Position numbers and translations under genes: made by a program. A stretch of DNA of 64,000 nt from positions 17,872,501-17,936,500 of the forward strand of contig JAPYXD010000752.1 of NCBI GenBank assembly GCA_030998225.1, in the 5' to 3' direction. This DNA comes from Diplolepis rosae. Its lineage: Eukaryota; Arthropoda; Insecta; Hymenoptera; Diplolepididae. The notes beneath the pieces were generated by a model. That model had not been told where the DNA came from. It made no database searches and was given only the letters and a program-made list of their open reading frames with translations. Within the stretch, counting starts at the first letter, position 1, and each line of letters begins with the position of its first letter. Positions 31,533 through 43,300 of this stretch are shown piece by piece.

Positions 31533-33812
31533 CTACAAAGATATATCGATTAGCAATCAAATAAAAGAACCAGAAAAATCTAGATAATTTAGTGATTGTT
31601 ATTTGGTTTCTAAGGAATTCGTTATCAGTTGAAATTCTAGCCAAATCCGGAATTTGTTCATAATAATCAGAATCGTGTCGGGGTTTTGTTATCCAAACTT
31701 TGTCCAGTCTGATCCGATGCACGAATTTGGTAAAGATAAAAGTAATTTATGTTATTATTGCACTTAATCTATATTCATTTATTTATAATTTACACACCTA
31801 ATCAGCATTTATATACGGAGAACAAAAACTATTGCTTGCTCTGCTTAAAATTTTAGATGAATTATGATAAATTCCGAATATCCAAAAATTTCCTAAAGTA
31901 GTTAGAGTCAAGTTCACTTTTTGTCATACAAGGTTTTCTCGAAATTTATGCGATTGCGTACTTTAAAGCATATCCAAATTTTGTTCAAAGTTCGTCCATT
32001 CTGATCTGAAATTTATCTGATGGGGGATTTGAAAGCTGAGAGAAATTTCGGTCGGTCCTTTAAAAAACTAATCCGCTTACTCACTCGGGAGGAAATTTAA
32101 ATTTTATTTGGTCGTGCCCGAAATGTCCTCGAATGCTTCTGATTAAAAACTAAGACAAAAGTTTTTGAAATTCCAAATTTGTATCTAATTTTTAAAATAT
32201 TACAAAAGGGTTAGAAATATTCAAAATTCGGGTCTACTTCGGGAAAATATGTTTGTATGTAATTTTAAACAGATAATTTATGTTGCTTTATAACTTCATT
32301 TCTTTTCAATTTAACTCTTTTTATTATAAATAATTTTCATACAAAGCAAAAAGCTTGTGCTTTAATTTTTTACTTGTAATCACGAAATGATAGTAAAGAG
32401 ATCTAACGCTAATGCTTTTGAGGCGGAAATGTGAACTCTGAATTTTATGCTAAAGTTGAGAGGGGTAAGTTCCCGAAGAAAACAAGATAGTTTTGCGGAT
32501 ACTTAGAAAATGTGATAATCATTGAAAATAAAATCTACCTACGCTGAATTTCCATGATCGAAATAGTAAATGTCTATTCTTTCTGTCTTTTCTTCTTTCT
32601 CTAATGGCTTTGATTCATCTTGACTTTGATTTGCCATCTGGATATCTTTCTTTTGTGGTATTCGGTCCGATACTTCGAAAAAGATGTGTGGCTAAAAGTA
32701 AATGATAGTTAACAAATAAATAAATAAATAAATAAATAATAACTATACCTTTGAGTAAAGTTGACAACGTTTTTTCTTGAGTTTAATTTCATAGGTTTTG
32801 TCTCTTTCCTTCAGATAATTAGATCGAGGCCATTTCCAGTTAACTTTATTCAACATAGGTTGAATATCTTGAGAAGTAACTAAAGTTTATTTTCGTAATA
32901 CATAATTATTTAAAAAGAAAGAGAAAGGACTAAAAATCTTACCTTGCTTATAATTCACTGGAATTTCGTAGCCAGCCCTTATAACAAAACATAATGAAAA
33001 CACTAATTTATTATTTAAAAATATTAAATAATAGTTTTTTTCTACTAGCGGATTATAAAGTTTATTTTATTGCCCCCTGCGGGGCAAATAGATCTGTTTC
33101 TTGACCCCCAGTAGATAAAAAATCCTATGCAACACGGAAAAAACATTTATTTCACTTGTATGATTGTTGCTCTCGCTTTGCTCGGTCATCAAACTTCACA
33201 TTCGTAAAATAAACTTTTTTTTCCCTAGTTGCACAATATACTATAGTTTTTCGTTTTTAAAAAACGCAATTTTCTTGATACTGAAATAATTTTTTTTTAT
33301 TTACATAATATTCTATTAAAACCTGTAAGTCTGACAATGACAAGGAGCGGGTTCAGTTTTCGGAAAATCGGCAGGGGTTGCTTGGCAAGAAATGGAAGAA
33401 AACCGTTTTGCTGGATGACAATAATATTCATCTTCTGCGAAAGAAATAAATTTCAATTAGGAGCACATAAATTTAATTTTTCAGTCAGAATAATGAAAAA
33501 TAATGTCCTAACTTATCATCACAACATAAACCTTAATAATCTGGACACGTATTTTATTTCATTATATAATCAAATGTATGTCTCCAATGAATAAATTTGA
33601 TTTTTTTATAGCTATTCTCTGTTATTTAAAATTTTTAAATATCGGAATTGTTATTTCAATAAAAACTCGACAAATATAAGCAAATTTTCCATTTTCTCAC
33701 GTTTATTTTCCTCGGGCTTATCCTTAAAATCAGAGTTTATATTTTCGAAGGTGGAAGACGTTGAATTGGAGAGTTCCGATGATTCTGAACGACATTCTTT
33801 TTCTCCACCCAT
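31091..33812 (-). CDS. Unrecognised gene, six coding exons, hydrophobic C-terminus
   Basis: I assembled this from six minus-strand exons: 33701-33812, 33323-33434, 32943-32977, 32749-32879, 32543-32691 and 31091-31532. They total 981 nt (326 aa plus stop). Each intron is GT-AG and each junction keeps frame, which five times over is unlikely by chance. The start MGGEKECRSESSELSNSTSS is acidic and Ser-rich. Residues ~38-75 are Cys/His-rich (YYCHP, SCQAT, PCHCQTY). A basic, charged middle follows, then DIYYFDHGNSAYFRTTDSPP. The C-terminal exon has hydrophobic stretches at about residues 216-285 (SFVTALILQLLRFLLYSIV, FIKPLLSIIFNALIQPFLIL), so a membrane protein is likely. I do not recognise the family. 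It converges on Mob2 and lies upstream of Hip14 on the same strand. Start and first exon are the least certain parts. Confidence 0.72.
32543..32691 (-). CDS. Unrecognised gene, coding exon 5
   Basis: Acceptor TTACTTTTAG, donor TCAGC|GTAGGT. It encodes PHIFFEVSDRIPQKKDIQ, a charged linker (ESKPLEKEEKTER) and IDIYYFDHGNSA. Confidence 0.72.
32713..32740. repeat. AAAT microsatellite
   Basis: About seven AAAT units in the intron between exons 4 and 5 of the minus-strand gene. Confidence 0.85.
32749..32879 (-). CDS. Unrecognised gene, coding exon 4
   Basis: Acceptor ATAAACTTTAG, donor AAAG|GTATAG. It encodes TSQDIQPMLNKVNWKWPRSN and a Lys/Arg-rich stretch ending KKKRCQLYSK. Confidence 0.72.
32943..32977 (-). 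CDS. Unrecognised gene, coding micro-exon 3
   Basis: A 35-nt exon encoding AGYEIPVNYKQ, between acceptor TTGTTATAAG and donor CAAG|GTAAGA. It is needed to keep frame between exons 2 and 4. Confidence 0.65.
33035..33243. repeat. Lone unit of the CTACTAG repeat
   Basis: A complete unit from TTTTTCTACTAGCGGATTAT to CCCTAGTTGCACAATATACT, with the CCCCCTGCGGGG stem, the CTCGCTTTGCTCGG word and CAAACTTCACATTCG. It lies inside the intron between exons 2 and 3 of the minus-strand gene. Confidence 0.85.
33323..33434 (-). CDS. Unrecognised gene, coding exon 2 (Cys-rich)
   Basis: Acceptor ATTTCTTTCGCAG, donor ACAG|GTTTTA. It encodes DEYYCHPAKRFSSISCQATP and ADFPKTEPAPCHCQTY. The plus-strand frame over the same bases has no splice context. 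Confidence 0.65.
33701..33812 (-). CDS. Unrecognised gene, coding exon 1 and start
   Basis: ATG at 33812 opens MGGEKECRSESSELSNSTSS and the acidic/basic run DFKDKPEENK. The donor AAAC|GTGAGA leaves one base that exon 2 completes. No in-frame confirmation of the start is possible. The plus strand is also open here (VEDVELESSDDSERHSF), which leaves some doubt. Confidence 0.55.
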
Positions 33813-36800
33813 AAAGGTGAAATTGAGTCAAGAAGAGAAACTGAAAAAGCAAACAAATAATCGAAACGCATAACTGAACTGTCAAAAGACGAATTAAACT
33901 GATATGTCCTGAAGTCATTCACAAAGAAGATATTTTGTTGGTTTTTTATTCTTTCTTTAATTTTTTTAAATAGTTTTTCAGTGGTTTTGACAAACATTGT
34001 TTATAAGTAATTTTTTATTTTTCTTATTTCTATCATCGCAATATTTCCATCTGGATTTTTTGTCGTTTGATATACGAGTTGATACATTCCTTTATTTGCA
34101 AAGCGAATGATCAAGTAACGAATAGAGTTTTACATCTTTATAGACTGAAAATTATGAAAAAAGGACAACAATTAACTGATGACGAAAACTTACAATTTCA
34201 TAGAAATTTGTAAAATATAATTCTACAATTAATATGATGAGAATTAATATACAAATAATGATGAAATGACAAATTTACAAATAGTTATTGCGCTCAATTT
34301 AAAAAAAACTTTAATCAAACGAAATTAATTCACGATTAACAGCTGAAAACAATTTCAATTCGAAGCTTTCAAAGTTGAAATACATGTCAATTTTAAATAT
34401 TAAATATCTATTTAACAATTATTGTTTTAATAAGAGACTTCCAATTTAGAAAATTTTAAGTCGACATGTAGTTTTTGAAAAAATGCGAAAAATTATCTAC
34501 GTTAAGAAAAATTGACTTTCCATTCGTTAATTTTCTTGAAAATACAATATCACAATTCATCAAAGAATTTCTTTTAATCTCTTACCAGCTGCATTTATTT
34601 AAGCAACCTTGGTCTTAAGCAGGCTTAAAGCTTTGACTTCTCATCTCGATATAAACATATAGACTCAAAAAATACAGAAAAATTAAAAAATAGATTTTTA
34701 TTCTATAATTAAGCAGTAATATTTTTATTATGGAAAACTAGCCTAAATTTTCATAATTTCTCTGACTGATGAGTCTTTTCAGTGAGAAGTCGTTTACTAT
34801 GTAAATATTCAAGGAAAAATGTACATTATTTGCTCACTGTAAGTTCGCAAATTGTAATAACAAATGTTTAAACAAAATACACGAATAATGTATGTTAGGG
34901 TGACAATTTGGCAGTCCAATCGAAATTTTTATTTTTCCGGCCCAAATTTTTAAGTACATAATAGAAATAAAAATCCTGGACCTTTTTCAATGAATAATTT
35001 TTCAACAATTTTACACTGCAATCGGCACCCTAGTAATGTATCTATACAAATGATAAATGTGATTGATTAATTAAAAAATGATACTAGCTTCGCTGCTCAA
35101 TCAACAATAGTTTTCAAGTTTTCAAAAAAAAATTCATATTTTACTGAATTTGAAATTCTATAGTGAAAACGTAATATATACATTCATAAAAGGAAAAGAC
35201 ACAAAAAAAATGAATAAAAATTCACTCATTTAATTTCAATATTAAAACATTAAGTTAAAAAGTATTCTAGAATTATTCAATCGAAATTCAACAAGCATGC
35301 TCTATTTTTACAAATGTACAGCGTAAAATAAAGTAAATCATAGGTTAATTTCTACAAAATATTTACAATTGAAATATTTTATGCTCAGCTCTGAGAAAAG
35401 ACGAGAATTAGAAATTAATCAGTCATAAAATACTGTTCGTTGCAAAGACTGATGCATCTTTAATTTGTCGCAATTAATTCTACGATGAGTGAAATTGAAA
35501 TTCTCTTCAAGCGATTTTTCAACAATTTATACGTAATTATTATTAATTTAAAGTGATCAACTGGCTAGTGAGAAAAATTCTTATCAGAATATTTACTTCT
35601 AAACATTTACGGAGCATTACAAAATGTCTTAAAAATTCAACTCCGATATGTTTATAAAAGATTTTTTAACTGCCATTCCCAACTTTCCCTTAGGAATTGC
35701 AAAGTTTTTGCTCCAAAAATTCATTTTAAATGTAAATACTGTAGATACGACATTTGAATTATAAAATTTGTTTCTTAAGAGTAACAACAAGATTCTCTAG
35801 TAGAGAGCAATTTTCATATTCCAGTTTTACACTCATCACATCAATTATAAAAAGCGGTGGCACTAAAACCTAACTAAAATTTATAAATAAAAGTACATAC
35901 AAAAATCCACATCTCAAAATTTTTAAGTCTAAAACTACAAGACTTTTTAAGTCTCGAATTTAACTTTCGGAATTTGACTCGTCTCTAATTATAGGCGATT
36001 GAGTTTCTTTCCGCCTGGAAATTCCGACTACGTTACAATAATTTTTCTACTTGAGCAGCGATTGTATAAAGAAGCGTTTCACATTCGCAAAGGTGAAAAA
36101 TGAAGAAACAATTTGAATTAATTACAATTCACTTATTTCTAAAGTTTTGTTATATAGTCACATTTGCGACTCACACTGTCGTGATTTCCAATGCCTTAAG
36201 GCTTTCCTGGCAAAACAATTTCTACTTTTTATTTTTATCTGTATGAATTTCAACTAATACATACTTTTTTCAAATGTAACGAATATAATCTTTCTTGAAA
36301 ATCCTTTTGAACTTAGTGTGTCAGTCTTTTAAGAAAAATTGTGATGTAAAAATTGCTCAAAATGACTGCGGGTTAATTTTGTCAATAATTTATTAATACG
36401 AAAAGAGGTATAATGTGGAATTTATTTTAATTAATCCGAGAACGTTAATGTTTATTTCAAGACAAAATTATGCATATTCATAAAAATTGAATTTTTTATC
36501 AATTACATAAAGCAAAAAAAGAATAAATTTCATATTGTCATCTTTTTGAGATTTTAATTCATTATATTTTTATCCCTCTCATAATTATTCTTTTTGTATT
36601 ACGTTATTAGCATTACATAAACGTTCAAAAAGTTGTTTTGCACTCTTGATCTGTCAACATGCTTTTCAAAATAATAATTTGACATTTGAAAATTTAAAAA
36701 CTTTAATCTAATAAAAATTGTTCAACAATTAAAATTATTAATACATACAAAATTATATAAAAGAAAGTTTTCTTCTGAAATTCAAAATTGTGAAATTGTG

Positions 36801-37289
36801 TCGTCAGGCTTCTTGTGATTATAAATAAGGTGCAAATAGTTTTGGGAATTGACATGGAATGTATAAATTATGGCAATACAATATCAAAAGCCAGTGATAT
36901 GGTAAGAAAATCCGCAAAAATATCGAAAGCCAACTGACATTTGCAGAAATATTTTGTGATACTTATCCCTCTTTGAACGCAATGTAAACTTTGCGCCTTG
37001 AAGAAAACATTAAAGATCTAATAATTATCGAAGTCCAATATCAATGACCTGCTACAAAATACAATGTTTAGAATTTCTCAAACATGAAGAAGGTATAAAG
37101 AACACTCTAAAGACTGTTATCGTAGTTGAACTAAACAGTTTTTTTCAAAAAATTCAAGGATTATAAAAATGACAACATTTATTTCAGCTAGATAAAAGCA
37201 CATTTTTGCATGCTGCAGTAACTGTTAATTAATTAAAAAGAACTGCAAAATGTCCTTTTATCTTATTTTTCGGCAATGGAACAACAGGA
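33813..37289. other. Spacer with no gene recognised
   Basis: About 3.5 kb of A+T-rich sequence with only short frames. A small element-like pair, TTAGGGTGACAATTTGG at 34897 and CGGCACCCTAG near 35024-35033, may mark a MITE of about 137 bp. The upstream region of the minus-strand gene should start at the left edge. Confidence 0.45.
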
Positions 37290-37480
37290 TCACCTGACCA
37301 AATTTCTGTAAAAGTAACTATAAGATAACTTTCTTAGTTTACAAAATATCTTTTTAATAATTTAGAAAGTACAACAGAAGACAATAAATAATGTCTGTCA
37401 ACTTAAGTTGAGTGAAAATTTTGTAAACAATTTGATAGTTAACTGTAATTGTCAATAACTTTTCTAGTTTCATTTCCTTT
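37290..37480. repeat. Partial copy of the CCTGTAAAA / GATAACTT palindromic MITE
   Basis: Words TTTCTGTAAAAGTAACTATA, AAAATATCTTTTTAATAATT, GTACAACAGAAGACAATAAA and CTGTAATTGTCAATAACTTT match 2680-2958. The right half is missing. Confidence 0.6.
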
Positions 37481-39034
37481 GAAAAAACTTTTTCAACCTT
37501 TTTACTAAAAAAAAAGCCCATAATGCCACATTTCTGCCTGATTAATAATGCAAATCTCAATAGAATTCTGTGTTAATAAGTATCAGAGAAAAATATGTAC
37601 AAGCGAGATAAAATAACAGTTTAAGACGTGCAGTGTTAGATTCAATCATGCAGTGTTTCACTTTGCTTTCATAATCCATATTAAAAATTAGTTCTGGAAC
37701 TTTTTTATCAATCCATGTATAAAAGCTTTGTCTTTCACTCAATTAGCTAATCGAAAGCATTTACAATTATTAATATACGATTCTATAGAAGTAAAAAATC
37801 TCGGTGCTTTCAAGTTAATGTCGTTAATTCTTCGCTATAGGATATGCTTTTTTAGTCTTTCAGGCTTTGCATTACTTTGCAGTACTACAAAAAGTATCAG
37901 AAGTAACCTTGAAAAAATATAGCCGAAAAAATACCCTATAGTAAAAAAATAAACGAATACTACCTTTTACAATTTTATGTGAAAAAAAATTTCATAACAG
38001 AGATAAAATTACTTGAAAAAGCACTTACAGATTACATTAAGATAAATTAAAAAAGTTCAAGATTAAGTCAAAAGAAAATCTATTATTTTATAATAGAAAC
38101 TTTGAAAGTCTGACAATCGCAAGTCATATAAAAGAAAATCTATTGAGCCTTTTTATATATTTTTTATGTTAACCCGTTGAATGTCAAGAAAAAAATTAAG
38201 TTTCCGGTAAGAAGGCTCAGATTAAATCGCATAGGAATGTTTCAATAATCTAATCAAATTTCGAGCCTTTCAATTGTAGAGTCCAGTTCTATTTGATTCC
38301 GTAAGATAATCTTAGAATTCTAATGCTATTTAATATCCTAAGACGTTAATTTTTTTTTTTTTTTTGGCATTTTGTATAATAATTAACAAAATTGTGTAGA
38401 ATATTACTAAAAATCTCGAATATTTGTACTTCTAATACCAACTTTTAAAACTAACATTAAATAATTAATGGCACTAAATAATTCCTATGCCATATTTAAT
38501 TCAAGCTTTCTTATCGCGTCAGCCCCTAATTATAATAAAATTGTTCAAGATTTAGGGGCCCAAGTACGTGTGCACTATGGCGTCAACGCCAGTGAAAGGG
38601 TTAAATAAAGAGAGTTTCAAAGTCAAATACAAAATTACATTTTTTTCATATTCTAAAATCAGAAAAATTTATAAAAAATTTCTGATTCATAAGAAAAATT
38701 GTTTCTTTTCAAATTGGTTGTATTCATTTCAAAAGAGAAACTTTGTAAAAATTAAACAGTCGCAAGAGTGTTCTCTTTAATTTACACTACCTCTGAGAAT
38801 AAATTAAAATTGGCAGTTTCCTTTACGGGATTAAGCACTACTGAGTTCAAGTGTAAATCGGTTTCCGAATTGACATGAATACAGTTCAATTCACTTTGAA
38901 CTCAGATAAATTCAGTTAAACTCAAATGTATATTAGTTTCAGAATTCGTATATCTAAATAGATTTCATATTGAATTTAGTTAAATTAACTTTAAACTCGT
39001 ATTGGATTAAATTTGGTTTTTTTAATTCACTTTA
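37481..39034. other. Spacer with no gene recognised
   Basis: A+T-rich. It includes a T run at about 38349-38366. The frames at 37557-37922 and 38568-38780 have no splice context or known product. Confidence 0.45.
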
Positions 39035-39352
39035 GGGCATGTATCAAATGAATCGAGCAATTGAGTAAAGTATTTTAGTACCCTCCAAGATTTTTCTACA
39101 ATAATTAATATTTAATTCTAAATTTCCGGAACATTATAAAAAATATACTAGCGGAGATCTGTAGACTCTAATTGATTTTAAACAATTAAAAGATTTTAAT
39201 GTTAGTAAAATATAAATTAAGTTTTGTAATTATTCGAAATCAACAAGAGTCTACAGATCGCCGTTAGTATGTAAGTTATAATGTACCAAAACATCAGGTA
39301 TAAATAAACTGAAATACTTTTCTTGATCACGTGACTCACTTGATACATGTCC
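39035..39352. mobile_element. MITE with GGGCATGTATCAA ends and TTAA-like flank
   Basis: The left end GGGCATGTATCAAATGAATC is mirrored by GTGACTCACTTGATACATGT plus CC. The interior is palindromic around a central CTGTAGACTC / GAGTCTACAG pair. The right flank is TTAA and the left flank TTTA, suggesting a worn TTAA target. Fragments occur at 1-155 and 21485-21730. Confidence 0.7.
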
Positions 39353-39474
39353 TTAAAAACACTTCAAACTAATCTGAATTTACTTACACTTTACATTAAC
39401 TCATTGTTGGTTAAATTCAATTTGAAATCACTTCGAATTAAGTAGCACTGAATTGGAATTATGGATTTAAATCA

Positions 39475-39680
39475 ACTTTTTCTACTAGCGGGTCAAAAAG
39501 TGCATATTTTCCCCCTGCCGAGCTAACATCAATTTTTTGATCCCCAAGTGGAAAAAAGTTGTATGCAACACGGGAAAACATTTATTTTACTGGTGTGATT
39601 GTTGCCCTCGCTTTGCTGGGGCATCAAACTTCACACTCGCAAAATAAACTATTTTTTCCTAGTTGCATAATATACTATTT
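39475..39680. repeat. Lone unit of the CTACTAG repeat
   Basis: Runs from TTTTTCTACTAGCGGGTCAA through TTGTATGCAACACGGGAAAA, CTCGCTTTGCTGGGGCATCA and CACACTCGCAAAATAAAC to CCTAGTTGCATAATATACT. It is complete but diverged. Confidence 0.8.
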
Positions 39681-40143
39681 TTATACTTAAATTCATTTTT
39701 GATTTTCTTGAATTTTTTGTTGAACTTTTCTGAATTTTCTTTGGATTCACGTAAATTCACTTTGAACTATTAAATTCTTCAAATTTTTGAAAAAATTAAA
39801 ACAAGTCTAGTTTTTTGTTCATTGTGGAATTTCAAGTCAATCTCTTCGTTTCTGACAAAAGTTCATAAATACGCTATTTGTTTAAAAAGAAATCCAAGAA
39901 CAGATTAACAATCACTAGAAATATCCTGATTTAATTGCTTTAAATAAAATTTGAATAAAAATTTTCTGACTATGAGTAAATTTAAGTCGAAGAAATTGGC
40001 TTTTTGAAAATACATTAATTCATTTTTGGATGAAAAAAAGAAGTAGAAGCGTGAATGATATGACGTGTCTTCTGATTCTTATCCTAGTATAATACGTAAT
40101 TTTTGGTAACAATTTCTCTGCTTTTTATACAATTTGGTATTCT

Positions 40144-40380
40144 TTAGACGTACTGGAAGTTATCCTTGGTTGTAAGCAGAGGTAGTTTCTCGACGCTATG
40201 CTTTAGGTCGAAACTGTGCAGCCAGTCAGAGCTTGGCTTAGCTTCCAGGCCACAGAAGCTGCAGTTGCAGAAATCTGCTGCGTTTTGCAGAGCGCCACGA
40301 TGGAAAGGATTTCCCTTGTCAAAGTGCCGATAGCGAGCTACGTTTATTCGTTCATTTGTCGTCATTCCCAGGATCATAAT
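40144..40380 (-). CDS. Hip14: Hip14 coding exon 9 and stop
   Basis: Encodes [20 protein letters not shown] to the C-terminus [12 protein letters not shown]. The acceptor is TTTCGAAATCAG. Confidence 0.93.
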   Translation of the reverse strand: MMILGMTTNERINVARYRHFDKGNPFHRGALQNAADFCNCSFCGLEAKPSSDWLHSFDLKHSVEKLPLLTTKDNFQYV

Positions 40381-43300
40381 CTGATTTCGAAAATATTATT
40401 TATTTCAAGCACTTGCACGTTTCTAATTTGAAAAATCAATACTTCCAATTGTAAAATATTGGGGAAATCCCATGTAGATAAGAATTATATATTTTTTTAT
40501 TCTTTTATTACTGACATGAATGTTTGTAAATACCTATACCTATTAGGAAGACTCGAATTTTTTTTTAATCTTAGGTTCTAAAAATTTCTACTAAATGCCA
40601 GTAGATTGTAGAGAAAATTACAGATTAAAAAAAAAAGTATTTTGTACAAATACTTAACAATATGAAAACGCCAAATTTCATAGTTATCTAATAAATAACA
40701 GAATGAAATGCAAAATGCTTAATTTTTGTAACAACGATTTTCAAAATGATTAGCATTAAAAAGTCTTATACAGGAAACTTTAAAAATCTCTCATGCCAAT
40801 TTATCAACAAGATTTCTTGTAAAGCCATTTACAGAATCGTATATAGGGAATTATAAGTATATAATAAATCCTATATAATTATTGGCCAATATCATTCTTT
40901 TTCCACAATTAAATTGTTTTTAATCGTTCTAGTTATGGTGCCCTGTTAAAACTTCAAACTTTTACGCACCTGATAACACTGACAAGCTAGAAGCGTTCCA
41001 ACCCAAAACGAATGAAGAGCTGTATTGGCCATTACCCACATGACCCAAGCATCACAGGTTGCAGCTGCTACCAAATAATTGTCTGCTGTATGACCGTGTG
41101 TTAAATTTGTCCAGCATTCAAACTGCCAATACTGAACGCTCGCGGACAAAATCACTATGCAGAGTCCAAGCAATGATGTCAGGAATCCCAAAAAATATTT
41201 GTGGTTGTGAGCACCTGGTGAAAATAAAAATATTCAAATTGCATACATGTGTATCGTAGATATAATAACATTTTTTAAAACTTTTCCGCCTAGAATAGTA
41301 CTTTTCAAAATTTGATGTGTAATATTGTAGATGTTGGCCACCTAATTATATTTCTAGAAAATCTTGCTTCGGTAGATTCACATTAATCGGTAATAAACGC
41401 TCCTGTACATTTAGTTTAAATACAGCAAGTGAAGAAATGCACCGCGCACTCTGCGGTATACATAGGTTGTTTTGTAAAATAAGTTCTTACCGATGCAATT
41501 ATTAACCCAAGGGCAATGGTGATCATATCTCGCGACACATACGTCGCACGTCGAACAGTGTTTAGAGCGCATGGGTCTTCTCACTAAGCAGGTACTGCAG
41601 AACCATTGAGGTTCGAATCCTCCCGATTCGGCTAACTCTATTATTGTCTGAAAACAAGGAACAAAATTCTGCATTTTCTTAATTCAGTCATGATTCAACA
41701 ACAATAATAGAACGCTACAAACTTTTAGACTCTCCGGAAAAGATGAAATTGAAGAGACCTTAAATTAAAAAATAGATAAAAATGCAGAAGCCAGGCCAAC
41801 TTTAAATTGCTTTTAGCATAATTTTGTGAATTATTTATTTCTTTAATAATCTCTTTCAATATAATCTTGTAAATCATTTCTTTACTTAGATTTACTAGTA
41901 ACATATAATATATTTTGTTTTCAGGATTTTCCTGTTTCTTACATTTAATTTATCTTCCTGGGTGGCGGTGATTATTCCAGGATCACCTCGCCATGACTGC
42001 AGAAAACAGATCCAAAGAGGAACGGAACCACCGACCAGCATCAGCCACAAATACCAGGCAGCATGCACGCCCAGCCAGAAAATCCAAGTAATGTAAATCC
42101 ACGTCTAGAATTTGAAGAATACTTAGAATTATACTTAGTCAGTTAACGTCCAAGAAGGTCAATTTTAAAAATATGAGTCAAAACAAGTCATTCGGAATAT
42201 GTGAGATAAGTGTCAATTATGACAAAAAAGAGCAGGCATAAGAACAAACTATTATTAATAAATTAGATGCTGGACCATGACTTGAAATATTTTCTTCAAA
42301 ATTTGATTGACCAACTACTATTTGTAAGTACCAATCGATTTAACAATTTTTTTCTTAACTTATATATATATGTGACAAGATACTATTATTTAATAATTAA
42401 AATTTAATTTTAACTTAAGACTATTCCTTGTAAAGAATTATTGCCCCTGAAGAGGAATTCATTTGGAATTCGAAACATTGGGCGTTTTTCGTTTATTTAT
42501 TTTTAATAAACATGGTTCGAATGACTCGTTTAGGCTCATATTTTTTAAATGAAAAGAATAAGGAAAACAAATTACCTTAGTTGCCAAATAAATAGACATA
42601 GGCAGGACGTCGAATAACCTTTCGTCGAAAACAAAATGATTTGCGGAATAAACTGATAAGTAGAGTGCAACGAAGGCAACTAGCTTTAAGAGATAATCGA
42701 GGCTGCTCTGAAAGATCATCCCAATCACATAAAAAAGGATAAACGGAGTACCCACCATACAGTACCACCTCATTCTCTGAAAAAATAATATAAATTGAAT
42801 AAATGTAATGAATTTTCCTCTCAATTTTTGCAGAAAAAATATAATTCTGTATAATTCCGAAAAAATAGTTAAAAATAAAAGATAAGAAAAAACATTATCA
42901 AGTTTAGGGATAAATTCCTCATCTACTATTGAAAAGTGGTTTAAAAATTCTCTAAGCTTACTTGCGTTGTAATTATACTATTCTACAATCAGATATCAAA
43001 TAATAAAATCAAATTAATAGGTCATTCTTATAAATATACAATATCTATCAAAATTAGGAATTAAGAAAGGTCAACTTCTAGAGTCAGGTCTTAGAACTTA
43101 ATGGTGTTGAATGTTTTTAAGCCTTTAAAGAATCCATTAACGTCTATAAAAATATATATTCATGTTTTTAGAACAATATTATCATAATTGAATAGCTGAT
43201 GATAATATTATCGTTAGTCATGGACCAGAAATCGGCACATGTGCTCCTCTTGCAAACGTTTTATGGTTCCTGGGCCACGAGTGTCTTTAGAAACAAATCA

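Noticed and set aside
31533..31722. Possible extra exon of the unnamed minus-strand gene (reading LDKVWITKPRHDSDYYEQIP)
   Set aside because: An acceptor-like GGATCAG would join exon 5 in frame, but no good donor follows before the next exon and the frame differs from that of exon 6. Direct joining of 32543 to 31532 works without it. Intron retention remains possible.
33740..33871. Plus-strand coding-like stretch VEDVELESSDDSERHSFSPP
   Set aside because: It overlaps the minus-strand exon 1 and looks acidic and Ser-rich, but no flanking exons on the plus strand were found, while the minus strand joins in frame to five more exons.
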